From the NCBI GenBank assembly GCA_938022295.1, contig CALIDR010000181.1:1-9490 (forward strand): a DNA stretch of 9,490 nt, given 5' to 3'. How positions within the stretch are numbered: position 1 is the first letter of the stretch; each line of letters opens with the position of its first letter. Below are positions 1 to 6,417 of this stretch, one piece after another. The position numbers and the translations under genes were made by a program. Source of the DNA: an uncultured Burkholderiaceae bacterium (GTDB lineage: Bacteria; Pseudomonadota; Gammaproteobacteria; Burkholderiales; Burkholderiaceae_C). A model generated the notes under the pieces. It worked only from the letters and a program-made list of their open reading frames with translations. It had not been told where the DNA came from and did no database searches.

Positions 1-608
1 GTGCTGTAGCCGTCCTTGCCGGCGTAGATCATCGCCACCGGCACGACTTCGCTCGCCGAGTCGAGCACGTGGATGCCGCAGCCCTTGAGCTTGCTCGCGA
101 ACTCGGGCTTGAAGATCAGGTCCAGCGGGTTCTCGGGCATCGGCGTGCCGCCGAGCGCCTCCTTGACCTTCTGCTCGTTGATGCCCACCGTGACGAAGCC
201 CCACATCCACGTCACCAGGTGCTTGTTGCCCGGGTCCGCCTCGGCGAGCTTGGCCTGCAGTGCGGGGTCGAGGTTCTTCAGGTTCGGGATCTTGGCCGGA
301 TCCAGCGGCTGGAAGATGCCGGCCTCGATCTGCTTGGCGGCGAAGTGGGCGCTCGGGACGACGATGTCGTAGCCCGTGCGGCCGGCCACCAGCTTGGCGT
401 GCAGCGTCTCGTTGCTCTCGATCGTCGCGTCGTACTTGACCTTGATCCCGGTCTCCTTCTCGAAATTGGCGATCACGTCGGGGCCGATGTAGTCGGCCCA
501 GTTCATCACGTTGAGCACCTTCGAGCCCTGTGCGAACGCGCCGGTGGCAGCGCCGGCGCACAGCACGGCGGCGGCACAGAGGGTCGACAACCGGGGGATC
601 CAGGCCAT
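1..608 (-). CDS. Polyamine ABC transporter substrate-binding protein, PotF/PotD family (3' end cut by window)
   Basis: This is a periplasmic protein that captures putrescine or spermidine and delivers it to an ABC importer. About 202 codons are visible; the family is usually about 360-370 residues, so the C-terminal part lies outside the window. Residues 1-26 look like a Sec signal peptide: a basic N-terminus, a hydrophobic Ala/Leu/Val core and an AFA cleavage site before QGSK. The mature start contains NWADYI (Trp37), matching the NWSDYI ligand-site motif of E. coli PotF. It is followed by FEKETGIKVKYD, a VPSAHF motif and LDSASEV, whose Glu187 aligns with a ligand-contacting acid in PotF. 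The ATG at 608-606 has a good AGGAG seven bases upstream. The gene follows hrcA on the same strand after 185 bases, but nothing links their functions. The family is secure; putrescine versus spermidine preference cannot be told, so no symbol is given. Confidence 0.9.
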   Translation of the reverse strand, partial: MAWIPRLSTLCAAAVLCAGAATGAFAQGSKVLNVMNWADYIGPDVIANFEKETGIKVKYDATIESNETLHAKLVAGRTGYDIVVPSAHFAAKQIEAGIFQPLDPAKIPNLKNLDPALQAKLAEADPGNKHLVTWMWGFVTVGINEQKVKEALGGTPMPENPLDLIFKPEFASKLKGCGIHVLDSASEVVPVAMIYAGKDGYS

Positions 609-615
609 GACGGGG

Positions 616-620
616 CTCCT
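616..620 (-). promoter_or_regulatory. Shine-Dalgarno sequence of the polyamine-binding protein gene
   Basis: AGGAG on the minus strand lies seven bases before the ATG at 608-606 and fixes that start. It is one of the clearest ribosome-binding sites in the window. It shows that the organism does use canonical sites, in contrast to hrcA, nadK and hemA, which have none. Confidence 0.75.
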
Positions 621-761
621 GTAGAGGCAAGCGGAGGTAGTGGGCGCGGCGCGGGGCCGTCGAAGGTCGAAGCCGCGCAGACCTGCCGGCGCCGGCGAAG
701 TTCCGTACCGCCCGGCGTGCGGCGCGCAGTATGCCCAAGCGGGATCGGCCCCGAGGGCCCT

Positions 762-777
762 GTGGCGGCCGCGCCAC
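762..777. repeat. GC-rich hairpin downstream of hrcA
   Basis: GTGGCG and CGCCAC form a perfect six-base stem around a four-base loop (GCCG). It starts 17 bases past the hrcA stop codon. There is no T-tract after it on the minus strand, so it is not a textbook intrinsic terminator. It could be a weak terminator or an mRNA 3'-end stabiliser, or a chance hairpin in GC-rich DNA. The rest of the 609-793 gap holds a perfect 12-bp palindrome (GCCGGCGCCGGC, 685-696) and a CATACT that could be a poor -10 for the downstream transporter gene; no convincing gene or full promoter is seen there. Confidence 0.3.
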
Positions 778-793
778 GCGCGACGGCGGCGCC

Positions 794-1828
794 TCAGGTG
801 CGGTGGTGCGACAGCGCGTGGCCGACCAGGCGCGAGGTGATGTCGACGATCTGGATCATGCGCTCGTAGGGCATGCGCGTGGGCCCGATCACGCCGAGCG
901 TGCCGACGACCTCGCCGTCGACGACGTACGGCGCCGAGACGACCGACAGCTCCTCGAACGGCACGACGCCGCTCTCGCCGCCGATGTAGATGCGCACGCC
1001 CTCGGCGCGGCTCGAGACCTCGAGCAGGCGCATCAGCTCGGTCTTGCGCTCGAAGAGGTCGAACAGCTTGCGCAGGCTGCCGAGGTCGTGGCCGAAGTCC
1101 TCGACCTCGAGCAGGTTGCGCTCGCCGCTGACGACGACCTGCTCGGTGCTCTCGGCGAGCGCCTCGCTGCCGGCCTGCACCGCGGCCTGCATCAGCGCGG
1201 CGATCTCGGCGCGCAGCGCCTCGACCTCGGTCTTCAGCCGCTCGCGGATGCCGTCGAGCGTGAGCCCCGCGTAGTGCGTGTTGAGGTAGTTCGTGGCCTC
1301 GACGAGCTCGGACTGCGTGTAGTCGCGCGAGGTGACGACGACGCGGTTCTGCACGTCGCCGTCGGCGTCGACCAGGATCACGAGCACACGGCGCTCCGAC
1401 AGGCGCAGGAACTCGATGTGGCGGAACACGCCGGCCTTGCGCGGCGCGGTGACGACGCCGACGAAGTGCGACAGGTTCGACAGCACCTGCGCCGCCTGCG
1501 CGATCACGCGCTGCGGCTGCTCGGCGCTGACCTGCCCGGCCACGGCGGCCAGGCTCGGATCGATCGACGCTATCGTGATCGGCTGCGCGGTCAGCATCGT
1601 GTCGACGAACACGCGGTAGCCGCGCGCGGTGGGCACGCGCCCGGCGCTGGTGTGGGGGCTGGCGATCAGGCCGAGGTCCTCGAGGTCGGCCATCACGTTG
1701 CGGATCGTCGCCGGGCTGAGCTCCAGCCCGCAGGCGCGCGACAGCGTGCGCGAGCCCACCGGCTGGCCGTCGGCGATGTAGCGTTCGACCAGCGTCTTCA
1801 GGAGGGTGCGGGCGCGCTCGTCGAGCAT
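794..1828 (-). CDS. hrcA: Heat-inducible transcription repressor HrcA
   Basis: HrcA is the cytoplasmic repressor that binds CIRCE operators upstream of groESL and sometimes dnaK operons, and is kept active by the GroE chaperonin. The 344-residue product has the usual length. Residues 8-70 form the winged helix-turn-helix domain, with the family-typical strings VGSRTLSR, LSPATIRNVMADLE and SPHTSAGRVPT. A GAF-like core and the C-terminal IVDITSRLVGHAL stretch follow. Two ATGs are possible: 1837 (adding MKN) and 1828 (MLDERA). I chose 1828 because HrcA homologues usually begin with MLD, and because a TACAAT -10 box at 1841-1836 overlaps the upstream ATG, so a transcript from it would begin at about 1829. 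The gene is divergent from nadK, a pairing I recall from other Betaproteobacteria. No CIRCE element is visible in the window, so autoregulation through one is not supported. Confidence 0.96.
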   Translation of the reverse strand: MLDERARTLLKTLVERYIADGQPVGSRTLSRACGLELSPATIRNVMADLEDLGLIASPHTSAGRVPTARGYRVFVDTMLTAQPITIASIDPSLAAVAGQVSAEQPQRVIAQAAQVLSNLSHFVGVVTAPRKAGVFRHIEFLRLSERRVLVILVDADGDVQNRVVVTSRDYTQSELVEATNYLNTHYAGLTLDGIRERLKTEVEALRAEIAALMQAAVQAGSEALAESTEQVVVSGERNLLEVEDFGHDLGSLRKLFDLFERKTELMRLLEVSSRAEGVRIYIGGESGVVPFEELSVVSAPYVVDGEVVGTLGVIGPTRMPYERMIQIVDITSRLVGHALSHHRT

Positions 1829-1835
1829 GTTTTTC

Positions 1836-1841
1836 ATTGTA
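1836..1841 (-). promoter_or_regulatory. Candidate -10 box of hrcA
   Basis: TACAAT on the minus strand matches the sigma-70 consensus TATAAT at five of six positions and lies in one of the few AT-containing spots of this region. It ends seven bases before the MLDERA start codon, which puts the predicted transcription start at about 1829, next to the ATG. No good -35 hexamer is seen at 16-18 bases spacing, and there is no Shine-Dalgarno sequence ahead of either candidate start. Confidence 0.5.
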
Positions 1842-1871
1842 GTGACAAGGGCTTGCGCGCGCCTGGCAGAC

Positions 1872-1888
1872 CCCGGCGCGGCGCCGGG
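1872..1888. repeat. Perfect inverted repeat in the hrcA-nadK divergent promoter region
   Basis: CCCGGCGC and GCGCCGGG are perfect eight-base arms around a single central G at 1880. The repeat covers about -37 to -21 relative to the predicted nadK start, so it overlaps where a -35 contact would be. It could be an operator, but it bears no resemblance to CIRCE, and GC-rich palindromes arise easily in such DNA. Confidence 0.35.
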
Positions 1889-1893
1889 CCCTA

Positions 1894-1902
1894 TGGTGTA
1901 AT
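1894..1902 (+). promoter_or_regulatory. Candidate extended -10 promoter of the nadK operon
   Basis: TGGTGTAAT fits the extended -10 form TGnTATAAT, with five of six matches in the hexamer at 1897-1902. No TTGACA-like -35 is seen 17 bases upstream, as is common for extended -10 promoters. The predicted start of transcription is 1909, one base before the nadK ATG, leaving no room for a ribosome-binding site. Confidence 0.55.
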
Positions 1903-1909
1903 CGTTCGC

Positions 1910-2776
1910 ATGGCGAGCCGCTTCCGTCATGCCGCGCTGGTGGGCAAGTACCAGGCCCAGGGCATGGCCGCGCTGCTCGAAGACATCGCCCAGCACCTGA
2001 TCGGCCTCGGGCTCGAGGTCTCGCTCGAAGCCGACACCGCTCGCAACACGGGGCTGGCGGACTACACCGCGTTCGAGGCCGACGAGCTCGGCCGCCACTG
2101 CGACCTCGCGATCGTCGTCGGCGGCGACGGCACGATGCTCGGCATCGCGCGCGAGCTGGCGCGCCACCACGTGCCGCTGGTGGGCATCAACCAGGGGCGG
2201 CTCGGCTTCATCACCGACCTGCCGGTGGGCCAGTTCCGCGAGGCGCTCGGCGCGATGGTGGCCGGCGACTACGAGGAAGAGCACCGCTCGATGATCGAGG
2301 GCGGCGTGTGGCGCGACGGCGCGACCATCTTCGCCGAGTACGCGCTCAACGAAGTCGTCGTCAACCGCGGCGCCACCGCGGGCATGGTCGAGCTGCGGGT
2401 GACGGTGGGCGACGAGCTGATGGCCACCCTGCGCGCCGACGGCCTGATCGTGGCCACGCCCACCGGCAGCACCGCCTATGCGCTGTCGGCCGGCGGCCCG
2501 ATCGTCCACCCCGCGATCGGCGGCTGGGTGATGGTGCCGATCGCGTCGCACACGCTGACCAACCGCCCGATCGTGCTGCCCGACCACGGCGAGGTCGGCA
2601 TCGAGATCGCCGCGGGCCGCGACGCGTCGGTCAACTTCGACATGCACCGCCTGGCCAGCCTGCTTCACGGCGACCAGGTTCGGGTGCGCCGGTCGGCGCA
2701 CAAGGTGCGCTTCCTGCACCCGCGCGGCTGGAGCTACTACGGCACGCTGCGGCGCAAGCTGCGCTGGTACGAGTGA
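1910..2776 (+). CDS. nadK: NAD kinase
   Basis: This enzyme phosphorylates NAD to NADP in the cytoplasm, the only route of NADP synthesis. At 288 residues it has the normal bacterial length. Its signatures are GGDGT at 71-75 (catalytic Asp73), GINQGRLGF shortly after, the NE motif at Asn147-Glu148 in ALNEVVVNRG, and the TPTGSTAY nucleotide-binding loop at 183-190 followed by LSAGGPIVHP. E. coli NadK has the Asp and the NE pair at the same numbers. The C-terminus (HPRGWSYYGTLRRKLRW) is also typical. The ATG at 1910 is the only plausible in-frame start nearby. It lies seven bases after a -10 box and has no Shine-Dalgarno sequence. It is the first gene of a tight cluster: recN starts 10 bases after its stop codon. 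Confidence 0.96.
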   Translation: MASRFRHAALVGKYQAQGMAALLEDIAQHLIGLGLEVSLEADTARNTGLADYTAFEADELGRHCDLAIVVGGDGTMLGIARELARHHVPLVGINQGRLGFITDLPVGQFREALGAMVAGDYEEEHRSMIEGGVWRDGATIFAEYALNEVVVNRGATAGMVELRVTVGDELMATLRADGLIVATPTGSTAYALSAGGPIVHPAIGGWVMVPIASHTLTNRPIVLPDHGEVGIEIAAGRDASVNFDMHRLASLLHGDQVRVRRSAHKVRFLHPRGWSYYGTLRRKLRWYE

Positions 2777-2786
2777 GGCGACGGCC

Positions 2787-4487
2787 ATGCTGCGCCGCCT
2801 GACCCTGCGCGACTTCGTGATCGTCGAGGCGCTCGACCTCGAGTTCGGGCCCGGCTTCACGGTGCTGACCGGCGAGACGGGCGCCGGCAAGTCGATCCTC
2901 GTCGACGCGCTGCAGCTCGCACTCGGCGGGCGCGGCGACGCCGGCGTCGTGCGCGAGGGCGCGCCGCGCACCGAGGTGGTCGCCGAGTTCGACCCCCCGC
3001 CGAGCCTCGCCGGCTGGCTCGACGAAGCGGGCTTCGCGGCCGACGACACGCTGCTGCTGCGCCGGGTGATCGACGGCCAGGGCAAGAGCCGGGCGTGGGT
3101 CAACGGCAGCCCGGCCACGGTCGCCCAGCTGCGCGAGGCGGCCGACCACCTGGTCGAGATCCACGGCCAGCACGCGTGGCAGAGCCTGACGCGGCCGGCG
3201 GCGGTGCGCGCGCTGCTCGACGCCCAGGCCGGCGTCGACACCGCCGCGCTCGCGGCGCGCCATGCCGAGTGGAAAGCGGCCACCGACGCGCTCGAGCGCG
3301 CCAGGTGCGACGCCGGCCAGGCCGCGCGCGAGCGCGAGCGGCTGGCGTGGCAGATCGGCGAGGTCGAGCGGCTCGCGCCAGGCGCGGGCGAGTGGGAGCA
3401 GCTGAACGCCGAGCACCAGCGCCTCGCCCACGCGCAGGCGCTGCTCGACGCCGCCGCGGCCGCGCAGACCGCCGTCGACGGCGGCGACGACGCGCCCGGC
3501 GCGCAGGCGCTGGCCCAGCGCGCGATCGACGCGCTGCACGCGGTGGCCGCCTACGACGCCCGGCTGGCACCGGTGATCGACGTCCTGCGCGACGCGCAGG
3601 CGCAGCTGCGCGACGCCGCCCACACGCTGGCCGGCTACCTCGGCCGCACCGAGCTCGATCCGCAGCGGCTGGCCGAGCTCGACGGCCGGCTCGCGGCCTG
3701 GCTCGCGCTCGCGCGGCGGTTCCGCCAGCCGCCGGCCGAGTTGCCGTCGCTGCTGGCGCAGTGGCGCGCCGAACTCGCCGCGCTCGACGCCGCGGCCGAC
3801 CTCGACGCGCTCGAAGCCGCGGTCGCGCAGGCCGAGCGCGCGTGGCGCGCCGAGGCCGAACGCGCCAGCGCCGCGCGCCGGGCCGCCGCGCCGCGGCTGG
3901 CCGAGGCCGTCACGCAGGCGATGCAGGGCCTGGGCATGGCCGGCGGGCGGTTCGACGTCGCGCTGCTGGCGCACGACGCGCCGCAGAGCTTCGGCCTGGA
4001 GAGCGTCGAGCTGCGCGTGGCCGGCCACGCCGGCAGCACGCCGCGGCCGCTGGCCAAGGTGGCCTCCGGCGGCGAGCTGTCGCGGCTCGCGCTCGCCGTC
4101 GCGGTCACGACGTGCCGCCGCGGCGGCGACGGCGCCGGGCCGGCGACGCTGATCTTCGACGAGATCGACGCCGGCATCGGCGGCGCCGTCGCCGACACCG
4201 TCGGCCGGCTGATGAAGCAGCTCGGCGGCGAGCGGCAGGTGCTCGCCGTCACCCACCTGGCCCAGGTGGCCGCCTGCGGCGACCAGCACCTCGTCGTCGC
4301 CAAGGCGCTGCGCGAGGGGCGGGCGTCGAGCACGGTGCAGCCGGTGGCCGGCGAGGCGCGCGTGGCCGAGATCGCGCGCATGCTCGGCGGCGAGCACCTG
4401 AACACGCGCGCCGCGCACGCGCAGGCGATGCTCGCGCAGGCCGGTGCGGCGGCCGAGCCGCCGCGCGCGCGCCGCGCCCGCACCTGA
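2787..4487 (+). CDS. recN: DNA repair protein RecN
   Basis: RecN is an SMC-like ATPase that gathers and tethers broken DNA ends for RecA-dependent double-strand break repair. The 566-residue product is close to E. coli RecN (553). Walker A is GETGAGKS at 29-36. The N-terminal ATPase half includes the HGQHAWQSL string. Residues from about 150 to 400 are Ala/Arg/Glu-rich helix suited to the coiled-coil arms. The C-terminal half carries the ABC signature SGGELSR (427-433) and Walker B LIFDE (455-459) within FDEIDAGIGG, then VTHLAQVAA. All ATPase motifs are intact. The ATG has TGAGG eight bases upstream, overlapping the nadK stop codon. In E. coli recN also lies just after nadK, but there it has a LexA-controlled promoter. 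Here no SOS box is visible in the 10-base gap, so expression probably depends on the nadK promoter. Confidence 0.97.
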   Translation: MLRRLTLRDFVIVEALDLEFGPGFTVLTGETGAGKSILVDALQLALGGRGDAGVVREGAPRTEVVAEFDPPPSLAGWLDEAGFAADDTLLLRRVIDGQGKSRAWVNGSPATVAQLREAADHLVEIHGQHAWQSLTRPAAVRALLDAQAGVDTAALAARHAEWKAATDALERARCDAGQAARERERLAWQIGEVERLAPGAGEWEQLNAEHQRLAHAQALLDAAAAAQTAVDGGDDAPGAQALAQRAIDALHAVAAYDARLAPVIDVLRDAQAQLRDAAHTLAGYLGRTELDPQRLAELDGRLAAWLALARRFRQPPAELPSLLAQWRAELAALDAAADLDALEAAVAQAERAWRAEAERASAARRAAAPRLAEAVTQAMQGLGMAGGRFDVALLAHDAPQSFGLESVELRVAGHAGSTPRPLAKVASGGELSRLALAVAVTTCRRGGDGAGPATLIFDEIDAGIGGAVADTVGRLMKQLGGERQVLAVTHLAQVAACGDQHLVVAKALREGRASSTVQPVAGEARVAEIARMLGGEHLNTRAAHAQAMLAQAGAAAEPPRARRART

Positions 4488-4492
4488 AGCGG

Positions 4493-5407
4493 ATGGACGC
4501 CGCGGCCGCCTCCGCACCGCCGCCCGCCGCGTCCGGTGCCGCGCCGCGCGAAGTCGTGCTCGTCACCGGCATCTCGGGTTCGGGCAAGTCGGTCGCGCTG
4601 CACGCGCTGGAGGACGCCGGCTTCTTCTGCGTCGACAACCTGCCGCCCGAGCTGCTGCGCGAGTTCCTGCGCGTCGAGGCCGTACACGGCATCGCGCGGG
4701 TCGCGATCGCGGTCGACGTGCGCACCAGCGGCTCGCTGCCGCACCTGCTGCCGCTGCTCGGGCAGCTGCGCGACGAAGGGGTGGCGATCCGGTCGCTCTT
4801 CCTCGACGCCGACACCGACGCCCTCGTGCGCCGCTTCTCCGAGACGCGCCGCCCGCACCCGCTGGCCAAGCCGGGCCCGGACCAGCAGCGCGCGCTCGTC
4901 GAGGCGATCAAGCTCGAGCGCGAGCTGCTCGCCGACCTGCGCGAGACGTCGACCGTGATCGACACCAGCGACCTGCGCCCGGCGCTGCTCGGCGCGTGGG
5001 TGCGCGACCTGCTCGGCGTCGCGCCGCACGGCCTGACGCTCGTCCTCGAGTCGTTCGCGTTCAAGCACGGCGTGCCCCGCGACGCCGACTACGTGTTCGA
5101 CGTGCGCATGGTGCCCAACCCGTTCTACATCCGCGAGCTGCGCGCGCTCGACGGCCGCCACGACGCGGTGGCCGACTACATCGAGTCGCAGCCCGAGGCG
5201 GTGCGCATGCTGCAGGACATCGAGACGTTCCTGCGCCGCTGGCTGCCGGCGTTCGAGTCGGACCAGCGCAGCTATGTCACGGTGGCCATCGGCTGCACCG
5301 GCGGCCAGCACCGCTCGGTCTACTTCGCCGAGATGCTCGCGCGCCGGCTCGGCGGCGAGCGCCGCGTGCTGGTGCGCCACCGCGAGCTCGGGGTCACGAC
5401 GTCGTGA
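4493..5407 (+). CDS. rapZ: RapZ/YvcJ-family nucleotide-binding protein (RNase adapter homologue)
   Basis: In E. coli RapZ presents the small RNA GlmZ to RNase E and senses glucosamine-6-phosphate, so controlling GlmS. Most bacteria have a homologue with a less defined role. The 304-residue product is about 20 longer than E. coli's (284), because of an Ala/Pro-rich N-terminal extension of about 18 residues. Walker A is GISGSGKS at 26-33, then FCVDNLPPELL and the VDVR motif at 74-77. The C-terminal domain has ESFAFKHG, DADYVFDVR, PNPFY and the glycine-rich loop GCTGGQHRS at 267-275. After RHREL the protein ends in GVTTS, where E. coli has the basic EKRKP tail. The start is five bases after the recN stop, with only a weak GAAG nearby, so translational coupling is likely. 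GlmZ-type function should not be assumed. Confidence 0.93.
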   Translation: MDAAAASAPPPAASGAAPREVVLVTGISGSGKSVALHALEDAGFFCVDNLPPELLREFLRVEAVHGIARVAIAVDVRTSGSLPHLLPLLGQLRDEGVAIRSLFLDADTDALVRRFSETRRPHPLAKPGPDQQRALVEAIKLERELLADLRETSTVIDTSDLRPALLGAWVRDLLGVAPHGLTLVLESFAFKHGVPRDADYVFDVRMVPNPFYIRELRALDGRHDAVADYIESQPEAVRMLQDIETFLRRWLPAFESDQRSYVTVAIGCTGGQHRSVYFAEMLARRLGGERRVLVRHRELGVTTS

Positions 5408-6027
5408 GCGCCGACGCCGCGGTCGACCTGCCGCTGTTCCCGCTGCGCACGGTGCTGTTCCCGGGCGGGCTGCTGAACCTGAAGGTGTTCGAGGCGCGCT
5501 ACCTCGACCTCGTCAGCCGCTGCCTGCGCGAGGGCAGCGGCTTCGGCGTCGTCTGCCTGCGCCAGGGCGGCGAGGTGCGCGCCGCCGGCGACGCGGTGCA
5601 GCTCGAGCCCGAAGGCGTCGTCGCGCGCATCGACGAGGTCGACGCCGCGCAGGCCGGCATCCTGCAGGTGCGCTGCATCGGCACGCGGCGCTTCGCGCTC
5701 GGCGCCGCGCCGCGACAGCAGCCCGACGGCCTGTGGCGCGCACACGTGCACTGGCTGCCCGACGACGAACCGACGCTGCCGCCGCCCGAGCTCGCCGGGA
5801 CGGCGAAGGCGCTCGGCGACGCGATCAGCACGCTGACCGCGCAGCGCGCGTTCCCGTTCGCCGAGCCGCACCGGCTCGACGACGCCGGCTGGGTCGCCAA
5901 CCGCTGGTGCGAACTGCTGCCGATCTCGCTGGCAGCCAAGCAGAAGCTGATGGCGCTGCCCGACCCGCTGGTGCGCCTGCGCCTCGTCGACGAATTCCTG
6001 CGCCAGCGCGGCGTCGTCGCCGGGTAG
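5404..6027 (+). CDS. LON substrate-binding-domain protein (no protease domain)
   Basis: This is a stand-alone homologue of the N-terminal substrate-binding domain of Lon protease (LON_substr_bdg family), 207 residues and complete without AAA+ or protease parts. The family signature is at residues 9-37: LPLFPLRTVLFPGGLLNLKV, then FEARYLDLV. The later part contains GVVCLRQGGE and a helical C-terminus (LLPISLAAKQKLMALPDPLVRLRLVDEFL), as in other single-domain members. I start it at the GTG at 5404, which overlaps the rapZ TGA by four bases (GTGA). A GGGG run ten bases upstream could serve as ribosome-binding site. The overlap implies coupling to rapZ and membership of the nadK operon. The molecular role of this family is not known; binding of unfolded proteins or peptides is only an inference from Lon. 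Confidence 0.88.
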   Translation: MSADAAVDLPLFPLRTVLFPGGLLNLKVFEARYLDLVSRCLREGSGFGVVCLRQGGEVRAAGDAVQLEPEGVVARIDEVDAAQAGILQVRCIGTRRFALGAAPRQQPDGLWRAHVHWLPDDEPTLPPPELAGTAKALGDAISTLTAQRAFPFAEPHRLDDAGWVANRWCELLPISLAAKQKLMALPDPLVRLRLVDEFLRQRGVVAG

Positions 6028-6029
6028 GC

Positions 6030-6359
6030 TCAGCGCCGCCGCACGAAGCCGGCCCACCACAGCGCGAGGGCGACCGCGCCGACCATCGCGCCGTAGGTCG
6101 CCATCCGCCCGTCGCGTCCGAAGCCGACGAGCCCGGCGACCAGCGCCAGCGTGCCGGCAACGCTGCCCCACGCCGCCAGCCGCAGCCAGCCGGCGCCGGC
6201 CAGCTCGCGCCGCCACAGCAGCTTCGCCAGCGCCGCGCCCGTCGCGCCGACGAAGACGGCCGGGGCGACGAAGTTCAGCAGGTGCCACAGGGCGTCGAGC
6301 GGGCCCACCGTGCGCAGGTTGATGTCGATCAAGAAGCGCGCGCGGCGCTCGGGCACCAT
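6030..6359 (-). CDS. Small three-helix membrane protein of unknown function
   Basis: I do not recognise a named family. The 109-residue product has three hydrophobic segments, at about 24-45 (LWHLLNFVAPAVFVGATGAA), 59-80 and 88-106, joined by short basic loops (KLLWRRE, GRDGR), and ends in RRR. This suggests an inner-membrane protein with the first loop and the C-terminus in the cytoplasm. The start at 6359 is supported by a GAGG eight bases upstream on the minus strand. The gene lies head-to-head with hemA, with 58 bases between the two starts, and tail-to-tail with the LON-domain gene. Base composition resembles that of its neighbours, and the helices are consistent with real coding. A function in haem synthesis is not implied by position alone. 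Confidence 0.75.
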   Translation of the reverse strand: MVPERRARFLIDINLRTVGPLDALWHLLNFVAPAVFVGATGAALAKLLWRRELAGAGWLRLAAWGSVAGTLALVAGLVGFGRDGRMATYGAMVGAVALALWWAGFVRRR

Positions 6360-6380
6360 CGCGCTGGCCTCGGGTTTTGC

Positions 6381-6411
6381 CTGACGGGCCGATCGTGCCG
6401 AATCCTACAAT
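6381..6411 (+). promoter_or_regulatory. Candidate sigma-70 promoter of the hemA operon
   Basis: TACAAT at 6406-6411 is a five-of-six -10 box. CTGACG at 6381-6386 is a four-of-six -35, with a long 19-base spacer. The predicted start of transcription is 6418, which is the A of the hemA ATG. An in-frame TGA at 6382-6384, with no start codon after it before 6418, rules out a longer hemA. No Shine-Dalgarno sequence is present. Confidence 0.55.
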
Positions 6412-6417
6412 TCGCCG

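Noticed and set aside
762..777. Intrinsic terminator after hrcA
   Set aside because: The hairpin is real but no T-run follows on the minus strand, so it is reported only as a repeat.
731..1909. Plus-strand open frame continuous with nadK, antisense to hrcA
   Set aside because: Stops are rare by chance at this GC content. NadK homology begins at 1910, and the upstream text is Arg/Ala/Asp-rich with no family resemblance.
1829..1909. CIRCE operator for HrcA autoregulation
   Set aside because: CIRCE is TTAGCACTC-N9-GAGTGCTAA. Nothing close to either arm is present in the interval or elsewhere that I could see.
794..3283. An 829-codon minus-strand open frame running through hrcA, antisense of nadK and into recN
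   Set aside because: Only the hrcA part (to 1828) resembles a known protein. The upstream part is the mirror of nadK/recN and is low-complexity Arg/Ala/Val text, as expected from stop-poor GC-rich DNA.
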